In this document: piece by piece, positions 56,520 to 64,000 of the stretch
How positions within the stretch are numbered: position 1 is the stretch's first letter
Layout of the letters: the number at the start of each line of letters is the position of its first letter
Assembly (NCBI GenBank): GCA_001661515.1
Contig: LUVW01000005.1
Coordinates: 726,208 to 790,207, forward strand
DNA: 64,000 nucleotides
Direction of reading: 5' to 3'
Source of the DNA: Capniomyces stellatus
Lineage: Eukaryota > Kickxellomycota > Harpellomycetes > Harpellales > Legeriomycetaceae
Notes under the pieces: generated by a model
The model's input: only the letters and a program-made list of their open reading frames with translations
Told to the model about the DNA's origin: nothing
Databases searched by the model: none
Made by a program: the position numbers and the translations under genes

Positions 56520-56897
56520 ATAAATTGGCTCTTTACCTTATTTGCACAAATTTACGAGGAAATTACACCTGGATCGTGACTGAAATCAACCTAAAAGCAT
56601 GCGTAGAGCTGTATCGACCACCCAAATCCATAAGTTACAACTTGCCAAGAATCCGCTAACTACTCCTTTAATTAAATCCCCACTGTCTGGACTATATGTA
56701 TCTCTTTTATTTAAACTTTAATTAGAACTTTCTATAGACTTCTCTATTCTTTAATATTACAATACAGCATATATTATGTACGTTTATTTACAATTAATAT
56801 AACTTTAAAAAAAATAAATTATTCGTTGTTTATTTTAGAAAAAAAATGCAATGCATCAACTGCACCAGAGAGTGTAGTTAGTGGTAAACAAGGGCGA
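56520..56897. other. Convergent intergenic region
   Basis: Between Mpv17 copy C and the second F-box/LRR gene. No gene seen. Confidence 0.6.
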
Positions 56898-58406
56898 TTA
56901 CAAAAGAACAAATATAGCCGGTTTATTCATACTCGCACATTCGTCATTCAGCATGTTTATAGTGTCTCGGTTGATTTTTTGGAACCGGCTTTTAGTCTTG
57001 ATAGTTATAGTACCATCAGATTCCGAGCCGGATTCCGATTTAGGTCCGGTTTGCGGGTCAAACTCAAGGTCATAGCAGGGTTCTGCGAAGCCCTCCTCAT
57101 TGAGCGTTGTTCTCAGCCTGATGCATTTGATATTTGGTGAACTAACAGCTATTTGCAACAGTATATCTACTTGTACTTTATCTCGAACATCGAATATATC
57201 CAAAGTCTCTAGAGCCGATAGCTTGAACCACGATTCGTAGATAGGCTTCAGGTTTAAAACCGGCAGCCTGTAAAATATAGAACTACAGGAAAGCGAAATG
57301 TATTTCAAGTTGGGCATACAGTAACCCAACTCTGAAAAGCTGGCCATGTCCCTATAAATAGTTAGGTTTGGACAGCCGTGTGCTATTATGGCTTTAATTT
57401 CGCAGTTCGAAGGACTGACTCCGTTTACACTTTCCAAATTTGGTAGGCCTTCGTTCCTGGCTTTGATGTTAGAGCTGAACTTGGTTATGAAGCTGGGAGT
57501 AACCTTAAAGCAGGTAGAAATATCCAAAACTTTAAGACATTCTAGTTTGGATAAACTCATGAGCCCGTTATCGGTAATGTGATTGCAGCCTGCAAGGCAT
57601 AGATTTTTCAGGTGTCTCGACGAGTTTGATAACTCTGCTAAAACAGTGTCGTTAACGTTTAAGCAGCATGATACGTTTAGAGTAGTCAGGAACTCTAAAT
57701 TTGAAGCTATTACCTTTGATACATCTGCATTAAATGACGGTAGATTTTGGCAGATTACAGTGGTTAGATTCTTAAAAAGCGAAAAGATAAACTTCAAAGA
57801 ATGGCTTGAAATGTTGAAACATTCGCTAATGACAATTTTTTGCAATTTGAATTCTAGACTTTCCGTGCTGAGCCAAGTATGCTTTAATGGGATTCTGTCC
57901 AAACCCAAAGAGTTTGAATACCTGGTTGACAAGTTGTCTCTTAATCGGGAAACAGATTCATTTGTTATAAACGAAATTGAATTTAAATCAAGTACCAACA
58001 AATTAGGGAGTGAAAAGACACAAACCGAAAGCCAATCAGCCGGAATAGTCGAATAGAAATTGTCTACGATCACTCTTAGGTCCAAATGAGTTACACTTTC
58101 TCTGATTTTTTTGCTAAACTTGATTTCTCTACGTTTTCCTGAATTCGATTCAGGCGACAACATTTCGATAAATTTGACAAAAGAATCCAATGGACTACAC
58201 CAATTTGTTTGAAAAATCGGCTTGCTATATACCACACTCAACGCAGCCGAGTACCAGGAACTATTAATCGTCATTAATTCAAAAATTTCATTGCGAGAAA
58301 AATAATTAAGAATCTTGAAAATGAAGTAATCGAGTTTGTGCGCTGGCCTGTGAATCAGATTAAGCGTAAGTACGCTGCTGAAGCTTTGGCTTTTAGATAG
58401 GTTCAT
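56898..58406 (-). CDS. F-box/LRR-like protein (second)
   Basis: Intronless, 502 residues. A degenerate F-box lies near residues 24-60 (LDYFIFKILNYFSRNEIFEL, then NSSWYSAALSVVYSKPIF). Cys-type LRRs follow: LTTLNVSCCLNVNDTVLAEL, LKNLCLAGCNHITDNGL, LKVLDISTCFKVTPSF and LKYISLSCSSIFYRL, the Grr1/AMN1-like arrangement also seen in the gene at 8919-11261. It would be a substrate adaptor of an SCF ubiquitin ligase, if the weak F-box still binds Skp1. The two genes share little sequence beyond the repeat consensus. The C terminus has an acidic run followed by a basic tail. Confidence 0.78.
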   Translation of the reverse strand: MNLSKSQSFSSVLTLNLIHRPAHKLDYFIFKILNYFSRNEIFELMTINSSWYSAALSVVYSKPIFQTNWCSPLDSFVKFIEMLSPESNSGKRREIKFSKKIRESVTHLDLRVIVDNFYSTIPADWLSVCVFSLPNLLVLDLNSISFITNESVSRLRDNLSTRYSNSLGLDRIPLKHTWLSTESLEFKLQKIVISECFNISSHSLKFIFSLFKNLTTVICQNLPSFNADVSKVIASNLEFLTTLNVSCCLNVNDTVLAELSNSSRHLKNLCLAGCNHITDNGLMSLSKLECLKVLDISTCFKVTPSFITKFSSNIKARNEGLPNLESVNGVSPSNCEIKAIIAHGCPNLTIYRDMASFSELGYCMPNLKYISLSCSSIFYRLPVLNLKPIYESWFKLSALETLDIFDVRDKVQVDILLQIAVSSPNIKCIRLRTTLNEEGFAEPCYDLEFDPQTGPKSESGSESDGTITIKTKSRFQKINRDTINMLNDECASMNKPAIFVLL

Positions 58407-58770
58407 CTATTTTAAATTGTAGTCTATAATACAAAATATAAATCTATAAATAAAAATAAAACGAATCTATAATAATATAATCACATACATATTAGAGATA
58501 ACTTTTGACAAAGTCATATTGTTATGTCAACTCGCTAATAGAGTCGAATTAAGCACGTAGTGATAAGTTAAACTCAATTTATTTAATGCCAAGATATTAT
58601 TGGCAAAAAACTATCAAGGTATTTCGATTGAACTGCACCAACCATTTACTTAACCGCCTTTTCTTGTAAAATAAAATAAAATAAAATAAAATAAAAATAA
58701 TCAATAGCTATTTAAAAATTTTTAAAACTAGAAACAAAAAAATATTTACACAATTTCAAAAAAAAAATTC

Positions 58771-58806
58771 ACTTGACCAACTCAAAAATCATAAAAATGG
58801 TCAAGT
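58771..58806. repeat. Palindromic element, copy 1 (ACTTGACCA / TGGTCAAGT)
   Basis: A perfect 9-base inverted repeat with an AT-rich 18-base centre. The same arms occur at 60607-60641, and both copies are preceded by TTCACTTGACC and followed by GGTCAAGTATTT. Confidence 0.8.
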
Positions 58807-59116
58807 ATTTCTAAAAATGTGGTTTCGTGTTTCTATCTTTCTAAGTTCAGCTTTCTTAAACTAAATTTCCCAAATTTAGTGTTGTTAGTACATAAAACTT
58901 AAGTGATCATTACACCACATTAATTTTTAAAATCTAACAGCTTTACCAACATTATAAATATTTTACAACTGGATTCAAAAAAGCTTAAGCTTTCTACTCT
59001 TGATTTTGGTACTCTTGCGGTTATAACAGCTGCCAAGACACAATTTCATGTAGACCCTAGTTTCTATGGCAAAGGTTTTTAAGCTTTGTAATTAACTGGG
59101 ATAAAGTTAAAATAAG

Positions 59117-59250
59117 AGCCACTGTAGGCATGTAGTGTTAGTAAAATATTATATATCCAAAATAGACAAATATTGTCAGATGGAAAATAATTCTAACGAA
59201 AGCTCTCGACTATTTATAGAAAATTGCTAAAGCGCAATTAAAACTAAACA
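59117..59250. repeat. LTR-like direct repeat, copy 1
   Basis: Similar in the same orientation to 62790-62940: GCCACT..GTAGGC, then TTGTCAG.TGGA.AAT, then CTATTTATAGAAA.TTGCTA..GCG and A.AACTAAAC, with small gaps. By eye about two thirds of bases match. Probably a solo or degenerate LTR piece. Confidence 0.55.
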
Positions 59251-59399
59251 AATCCATCAACACGTTGGAAGGACCCAAACAAACGGTCTTTGATTTTATC
59301 AATGTATTGTTTTTTGAGGTCCTGGTAATTGAGTTTTTTTTGAGGGGTGGAAAGGACATTTCCATCCTGACGAAAAGATTCAGAGCCAAGTTGAAGAGC

Positions 59400-60374
59400 A
59401 TGGCAACATGTTCTTTGACTGCTCCAAACTTGAACGGTGTTGTAAAAATTGATAATGATCTTCTTGATGAGTATGTCAATATACTCAAAAGGTTGATTCA
59501 TTACAATAATGGCATAAGTATTGCGAGTAAAAATAGATATTATAACGTGTTGAGGTCGTTTACGATCGATGAAACCAATGATTTTTTAGATTACATGTTT
59601 GCAGCGTATATTTCAGAATTTCTGGTGATATATCGCGTAGACCAAGCAAGCTTATTGGCCAAACAACACCGTGCTGGAATTTACACAAATTCCAGCGTTT
59701 TATTGGCTGATTACGTGATCAAACTGATTGATCTTTCCTCTAGACCAGAGGTTTTCAAGAGCTTTACATTCTTTTGTTTGCTCAAGATTGCCATTGGTCA
59801 AAGAGAGCTCAGTTCAGAAATCATCACTGGTCAATTCAAGTTGTTTTTGACGGCTAGAAGGATTAGATATCTATTCAATCTTGACATCAATAATATTTTG
59901 AAGCCATCAAAACTCAAGCTGGTTGGCTACGCCACTCAACCGTTGGATTTCTTTGACAAGAATCAAGCAGTCAAAGCAATTCAAGATGAAATCAGTCAGA
60001 TCAGGAGCCAGTCAAAACGCCAGAAAACAACCTGGTGTGATAAAAAGCTGGGAAGAATACATAAGGGCTTGCTGCTAAACGAGGACGCCGGAAGTTCAAG
60101 GCGTAACTTTAAGTCGGTGTTTAGCGACCCCAGATATGGGTTTATTTTTGCCGAGTCAACTGAAAAGATTAAGGACGGATACAAGCGGTTTGAAAAGGCT
60201 ATCCGGGACGATAACAAGAGGCTAATTGATGCTGTTCTGCGTCAATCCAGGCGGTTTAGTCCTGATCTCGTTCAGGTAAAATATATAGTTGACGACCTGG
60301 AAAATTGGTATGGCGTCAAATTATCTAAGGAATCCATCAGCAACATCAAGCGGCTATTGGATCACGCCATGTAA
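59400..60374 (+). CDS. Unrecognised protein in a repeat-rich region
   Basis: From the first ATG (59400) the frame gives 324 residues and ends in LDHAM and TAA. The frame is open further back to a TAG at 59217-59219, so an upstream start or exon is possible. The protein looks real: balanced composition, no low complexity, alternating helices (LLDEYVNILKRLIHYNN, then YYNVLRSFTIDETNDFLDYM, SSVLLADYVIKLIDL, TFFCLLKIAIGQ). A basic segment follows (SKRQKTTWCDKKLGRIHKG), and the C-terminal helical part reads SKESISNIKRLL. I do not recognise a family and see no transposase, nuclease or reverse-transcriptase motif. It sits between two palindromic elements and beside retroelement debris, so it may be a mobile-element cargo gene, a captured gene, or a host orphan. 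G+C is higher than in the flanks. Confidence 0.6.
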   Translation: MATCSLTAPNLNGVVKIDNDLLDEYVNILKRLIHYNNGISIASKNRYYNVLRSFTIDETNDFLDYMFAAYISEFLVIYRVDQASLLAKQHRAGIYTNSSVLLADYVIKLIDLSSRPEVFKSFTFFCLLKIAIGQRELSSEIITGQFKLFLTARRIRYLFNLDINNILKPSKLKLVGYATQPLDFFDKNQAVKAIQDEISQIRSQSKRQKTTWCDKKLGRIHKGLLLNEDAGSSRRNFKSVFSDPRYGFIFAESTEKIKDGYKRFEKAIRDDNKRLIDAVLRQSRRFSPDLVQVKYIVDDLENWYGVKLSKESISNIKRLLDHAM

Positions 60375-61013
60375 AGATCCAGTAAATTATCTCTATTTAT
60401 AGTTAACAATGTATTACGTAATTCCTCGGCTTAAAAGCCTTAGTCCTTTTCAACTTTTATGCACCAAGTCTTTTAATCTCGTTTACACCTTAGTCAATAA
60501 ACGATTTCTTATACCATATATCTTTACATATATGTTAAGACTACGATTTATTATATTATTATGTTGTGAAATATTAATTTATTGTAAATGATAAAAGAAT
60601 ATTTTCACTTGACCTTTTCAAATATTTGAAAATGGTCAAGTATTTATAGACAAATTTCTAAACTATAAAATTCTAACTATTTATTCTTATACTAAATAAA
60701 AGAAGTATAAACTATAAAATAAGTTTACAGTTAGTTCAACTGTTTCTAATAATAAGTTCTCTTATTTTGGTCTTTCTAAATTTAGTTATTTCTTATTTTG
60801 ATATCTCTAAATTTAGTTATTCCTTATTTAGTTTTCTAGATTTAGTTTATCTCTAAATTTAGTTATTTCTCTAAATTTAGTTTTCTCTAAATTTAAATCG
60901 ACGTAAACATATTACTTGAAGCTGAACACAAGCTTTATGTACTATGTGATTTATCGCCGATTGGTTAATTAAACATAAGGTTTTAGTTACATATTAATTG
61001 TTATTTTGTTTAA
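60375..61013. other. AT-rich repeats between orphan gene and gag relic
   Basis: Holds palindrome copy 2, a GTATAAACTATAAAATAAG segment repeated at about 62948, and six or more copies of a TCTCTAAATTTAGTTAT-type motif (60770-60896). No gene seen. Confidence 0.6.
60607..60641. repeat. Palindromic element, copy 2
   Basis: ACTTGACC and GGTCAAGT arms flank a second nested palindrome TTTTCAAATATTTGAAAA, so nearly all 35 bases can pair. It lies 0.23 kb after the orphan gene's stop, about 1.84 kb from copy 1. Confidence 0.85.
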
Positions 61014-61298
61014 ATGTTATTGGTTCATAACAATACTGAAAACACAATGATAATGGAGATGCTTAACGCCATCAAAAACCTCACCGAGAAGGTTAATTCA
61101 TTGTCAATAGATAAAGCAACTGCATCCTCCACGGAAGAGGACCAGTTTATCACTGCTAAAAGCCCGTCTACGGTGCTTCAAGTTTATCTAGAACTAAAAG
61201 CAGTAATTCCTTCAATGTCAGAGGACTTTTATCGAGTCCTATTGACAGATAAAGAGGTGTAAGAGGCTATCTATTCTTGTGTCGTAGATGTTCGGTGA
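61014..61298 (+). pseudogene. Relic of a retroelement gag-like N terminus
   Basis: An 82-residue frame ends at TAA (61260-61262), but the same frame continues EAIYSCVVDVR before a second stop at 61296-61298. Its centre, VYLELKAVIPSMSEDFYRVL, then LTDKEV and EAIYSC, resembles a segment (YPEL..ALPSI.EDFFR.PLT..E...AIYSC) I recall from gag-like hypothetical proteins of Smittium-type fungi. That comparison is from memory. Reading through the first stop preserves the similarity, so this looks like a fragment broken by a nonsense change and truncated. Confidence 0.45.
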
Positions 61299-61848
61299 TC
61301 TACGGTTGCTTAACTTATCCTTTGGCTAAGACTTTGTATTTAGTATTTTATAGTTTTTATTTATGCAAACCTAATAAAACTGATGGTATTTACTATAATA
61401 AACTAACTGTATAACTAACTATAAACTAACTATATATTAACTATAAACTAACTAATAACTTATGGACTTTTAAAAACAAAGTAAACTATATTTTAATAAA
61501 CTTTATTTGTATGAAAAAAAGACCCTGTAACACAAAACCAATATTCATTAAACTTTTGTGCTCGTTTGGATCGAATCTCATCCTTTTTTGGATGATCCGA
61601 TCCAAGTTGAAACGATTTGAAAACCATAAAATCTTGACTAAACTAAATTAAACTAAACTAAACGATGTAAAAAATTGTAAAAAAAAATCAAATGTGCGTG
61701 TAGAATTGAATTAAAAAAAAACCTTGTCTATGGGAAAAAAACCCAATCCATACGCATACATTTGCTTGAAAAACTAGAAACTTATACTAAATAAACCAAT
61801 ATTTGTAAATAATAATTAAATTAAAAAGTACTTAACTCGGTCGTACGT
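61299..61848. other. AT-rich LTR-like segment
   Basis: Contains an AACTAACTATAA tandem (about 61398-61460), a hairpin at 61566-61605 and, from 61700, a sequence copied in inverted orientation at 63419-63605. No gene seen. Confidence 0.55.
61566..61605. repeat. Hairpin with TTGGATCG / CGATCCAA arms
   Basis: Eight-base perfect outer arms and an inner CATCC/GGATG stem around a T6 loop; G+C-richer than its surroundings. Confidence 0.7.
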
Positions 61849-61863
61849 TTAAGCTACGACATC
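61700..61863 (-). repeat. Gypsy 3' end and LTR start, copy 1 (minus)
   Basis: Read on the minus strand it starts GTCGTAGCTTAAACGTACGAC, shown here as GTCGTAG, TAAAC and TACGAC, and ends in CCCATAGACAAGG plus a T-run. The same order of motifs occurs on the plus strand at 63419-63605. It directly follows the integrase frame's natural end. Confidence 0.6.
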
Positions 61864-62496
61864 CCCTCCAGACTGACTCGAAACTGTCGGTTGAGATAAA
61901 TTATCGTTCGTATAAAATCGTTTTAGTCGGTTTCCGGCTACAGTACCCTTCCTTTCTACTCCATTCAATTATTTGATTTTATATGAGCCATTGCCTATAT
62001 ATTCAGTTATAATGTAAGGGCCCATCCACTTATTCGATAATTTCAATTCCCTTCTTCGTCCGATCGTCGAATTGTATTCCAAAATCATTTCACCTACTCT
62101 CAGTGGCTCGGTTCGCATCCGGTGTTTTTCGTTGAATCGATCTGCGTTACCGATTCTACTTCGTTTCAGATTTTCGCCGGCTTTCTCTATGAATTCTCGT
62201 TTTTTATCTAACTGTTTTATTCTGCATTCGAGCAGTTCCTCGGTACTAATATTCCTTTTCCAGATGACAGTGTTCCACGTTTCGGCCTCGAATTCGATTG
62301 GTAACACACATTGCTGACCGTAAATCAGCTTGTACGGTGCCTCACCTGTTACTCTCTTTGTTGTTACTCTATCGGCCCAAAGTGCTAGGTGTAGCTTGTT
62401 TGGCCAGCTCCCGGTTGCCCCTGAACAGTACTTTGCTAAAGCATTCACCAACGGTCCGTGTCCCCTCTCGACCATTCCATTTGACTGAGGGTGTGT
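61849..62496 (-). pseudogene. Ty3/gypsy retrotransposon integrase C-terminal remnant
   Basis: The minus-strand frame begins at THPQSNGMVERGH, a typical end of the gypsy integrase core. The core's third catalytic residue would be an acidic one slightly later in many families, but only the final part of the domain is present. LHLALWADRVTTKRVTGEAP, YKLIYGQQCVLPIEFE and a chromo-like end with WMGPYIITEYIGNGSYKIK follow. A TAA (61969-61971) then interrupts the frame, which goes on in frame as LNGVERKGTVAGNRLKRFY to a stop at 61849-61851, as expected for KGTVNGNRLK-type ends. Reverse transcriptase and most of the integrase are missing, so it is a dead fragment. Upstream of 62496 the sequence turns into AT-rich filler. 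Confidence 0.85.
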
Positions 62497-62789
62497 AAGA
62501 ATTTACAATTCACCAATAGCTATTTAGATTTATATCCAATTCAGTTCATAGTATAATTATTAATAGACTAGTTTTAATTAACTATTATTTAGCATTTGAT
62601 ATAAAAGTGTAATAAATACAATTTCATTCATTAAATAGTTTTATTAAAGATTAGTATTTAAATTAATTTAGTATAAAAGACTTAATTTAGTTAGTTATTA
62701 GTTTATTAAGTCTTTTAATTTTTATAGTTATTAAATAAATTATATTTAAATCATTACACAGGAATAAGGAATAAATGGTAATAAATAGG

Positions 62790-62940
62790 TGCCACTAGTA
62801 GGCAAAGAAATGTATTATTAATTTAATATTTTATTTAAATAAGGAAGACAATTGTTGTCAGGTGGAGAATTACTCAAATAAAAATTCTCTACTATTTATA
62901 GAAATTTGCTAGGGCGAAGAAACTAAAATAAACTAAATTA
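62790..62940. repeat. LTR-like direct repeat, copy 2
   Basis: Counterpart of 59117-59250, same orientation, 3.67 kb away. The best-matching block reads CTACTATTTATAGAAATTTG, close to CGACTATTTATAGAAAATTG in copy 1. Confidence 0.55.
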
Positions 62941-63282
62941 AATTTTGAGTATAAACTATAAAATAAGTAATATAGAATATAATATAGTCACTAAGTTGAT
63001 TAGTCACTTAACAATTTAGTCAGAATAAGATAGAATAAAATAGAATAAAAACGAAGTTAATTAGTCATTGAATTTTATTGATTGGTTGTTAACCAAGTTT
63101 GTAGTTTATATTTACATTTTATTAGTACAAGAATAAATAGTTATAATTTTATTGTTTAGAATTTTTTCTATAAATTATTTTTTATTTTTTATTTAGTTTT
63201 AAAATATATAAATTGTTAGGAACCGTAATTAATGAAGACTATATAGGCGGTATATTACGATTGAGTTTTATTGAGATTAAAA

Positions 63283-63314
63283 GACTTACTTTTGTGTATG
63301 TACAAAAGTAAGTC
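63283..63314. repeat. Perfect hairpin, 13-base arms
   Basis: GACTTACTTTTGT and ACAAAAGTAAGTC are exact reverse complements around a 6-base GTATGT loop. No poly-T tract follows to suggest a terminator; it is more likely part of a mobile element. Confidence 0.85.
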
Positions 63315-63418
63315 ACGCATTTAAATGGATTTACTATAAGTTAAAAATTAATAAAATTGAACTATAAAATAAATTATAAAATAATTAAAAGTTGAAAATT
63401 GTGAATTCATTGGCTGTA

Positions 63419-63605
63419 AGTGTCGTAGGGTAAACATACGACAAGGTAATATGTTTATTTATTTACTTTAATTTAGTATATTTTACATTTTTTATCAAGT
63501 TTTTTTATTTAGTTTATTATTTAAAATTTAGTTTTACTTAGTTTATAATGATACACATAAGGGTTGGGTGTTTTTTACCCATAGACAAGGTTTTTTTTAT
63601 AAACC
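63419..63605 (+). repeat. Gypsy 3' end and LTR start, copy 2 (plus)
   Basis: Starts GTGTCGTAGGGTAAACATACG and contains GGGTTGG, CCCATAGACAAGG and a T-run in the same order as the minus-strand copy at 61700-61863, with short insertions of A/T. It marks a second, older element in opposite orientation. Confidence 0.6.
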
Positions 63606-64000
63606 CAATCCAGTGTGTATTGATTTAGTTTATTTATTTAGCTCAGTTTTCCTTTAGGATTTTTTTAGTAGAAGTTCATAATTTTATTGGATTTAGATCA
63701 AAATTTTATAGATTTTAATTTAGATTAGATCATAGTGCAGTGATTTTAATTTAGATTAGATTACTTTAAAATGTTTAGATTCAGATTTGGATAGTAAAGT
63801 CGTCTTTTTTTTATATAACAATAAAGTTTATATTAAACATTTTATAAAGATTCGATCAGCAGTAAGTTATAAGTAGACGTTATAAAGGTTTAATAGTAAG
63901 TTAATATTTTTAATAGCGTTAATAATTTAAATAATTTAAATAGTTTATTAGTTTAATAGTTTTAAATAAAAATTATAAAAAGTACAAAGTCTTAACCAAA

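Larger units (their letters stand above)
58407..59399. other. AT-rich repeat region left of the orphan gene
   Basis: Starts with the F-box gene promoter, then a (AAAAT)n run near 58670-58698, a palindromic element (58771-58806), AAATTTAG-type motifs and one copy of an LTR-like repeat (59117-59250). An open frame runs into the orphan gene from 59220. Composition and repeats resemble the rest of the right end. Confidence 0.5.
62497..64000. other. Extremely AT-rich right end with retroelement debris
   Basis: Contains the second LTR-like direct repeat (62790-62940), a perfect 13-base-arm hairpin (63283-63314), the inverted gypsy 3' end copy (63419-63605) and TTTAGATTAGATT-type repeats near 63690-63790. 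No coding frame of note. Confidence 0.6.

Noticed and set aside
8919..58406. Two F-box/LRR genes as recent duplicates
   Set aside because: Beyond the LRR consensus the proteins differ in length, F-box sequence and linkers, so no recent duplication is evident.
59210..59501. Minus-strand frames opposite the start of the orphan gene (NYQDLKKQYIDKIKDRLFG)
   Set aside because: Looks somewhat coding, but is short, has no start or splice context, and the plus-strand frame is much longer. It could be a relic of another element; not supportable.
1..64000. CRISPR arrays, bacterial operons, rRNA genes
   Set aside because: No regularly spaced direct repeats with unique spacers, no ribosome-binding-site-led gene strings and no rRNA motifs; gene structure is eukaryotic throughout.

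Overview
The window is eukaryotic nuclear DNA, most likely from a fungus. It is AT-rich, and its genes carry short GT-AG introns (84 to 270 bases) with GTAAG-type donors and TAG acceptors. It encodes recognisable housekeeping proteins. A gag-like relic at 61.0 kb recalls hypothetical proteins I associate, from memory only, with trichomycete fungi of the Harpellales (Smittium and relatives). That placement is inference and could not be checked here.

Layout. The left end (1-2.1 kb) holds a decayed monocarboxylate-transporter-like gene and AT-rich filler. From 2.1 to 58.4 kb there are seventeen protein genes, mostly intact by eye. In order they are: a very large PPR-like protein (+); TRAPP subunit Trs20/TRAPPC2 (-); an F-box/LRR protein (-); chaperonin subunit CCT5 (-); HOPS/Vps39 (+); a 1849-residue golgin with a GM130-type N terminus (-); a derlin with an SHP box (-); replicative helicase subunit MCM4 (+); a Max/Mad-like bHLH protein (-); exosome nuclease Rrp44/Dis3 (+); an unrecognised 630-residue protein with a WDDDF motif (-); GINS subunit Psf1 (-); a small 102-residue orphan (+); mitochondrial cytochrome b5 reductase Mcr1 (+); three adjacent Mpv17/PMP22 family genes (-, -, +); and a second F-box/LRR-like protein (-). 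For multi-exon genes I rebuilt the exons from splice sites, reading frame and family alignment. Every reconstruction closes in frame.

The right end (58.4-64 kb) differs: it is extremely AT-rich and full of diverged repeats and hairpins. It holds two copies, in inverted orientation, of a Ty3/gypsy 3' end (one with an integrase remnant carrying a nonsense codon), a gag-like relic with a stop codon, a pair of direct LTR-like repeats, and a pair of palindromic elements. An intact, unrecognised gene (324 or more residues) lies among these and is the best candidate for something undescribed.

Functional themes are dispersed rather than operonic: membrane traffic (Trs20, Vps39, golgin), replication fork (MCM4, Psf1), ER quality control (derlin), mitochondrial inner or outer membrane (Mcr1, Mpv17 trio, PPR protein) and RNA decay (Rrp44). 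I found no convincing tRNA, rRNA, CRISPR array or bacterial-type element, and no clear multi-gene novel system.
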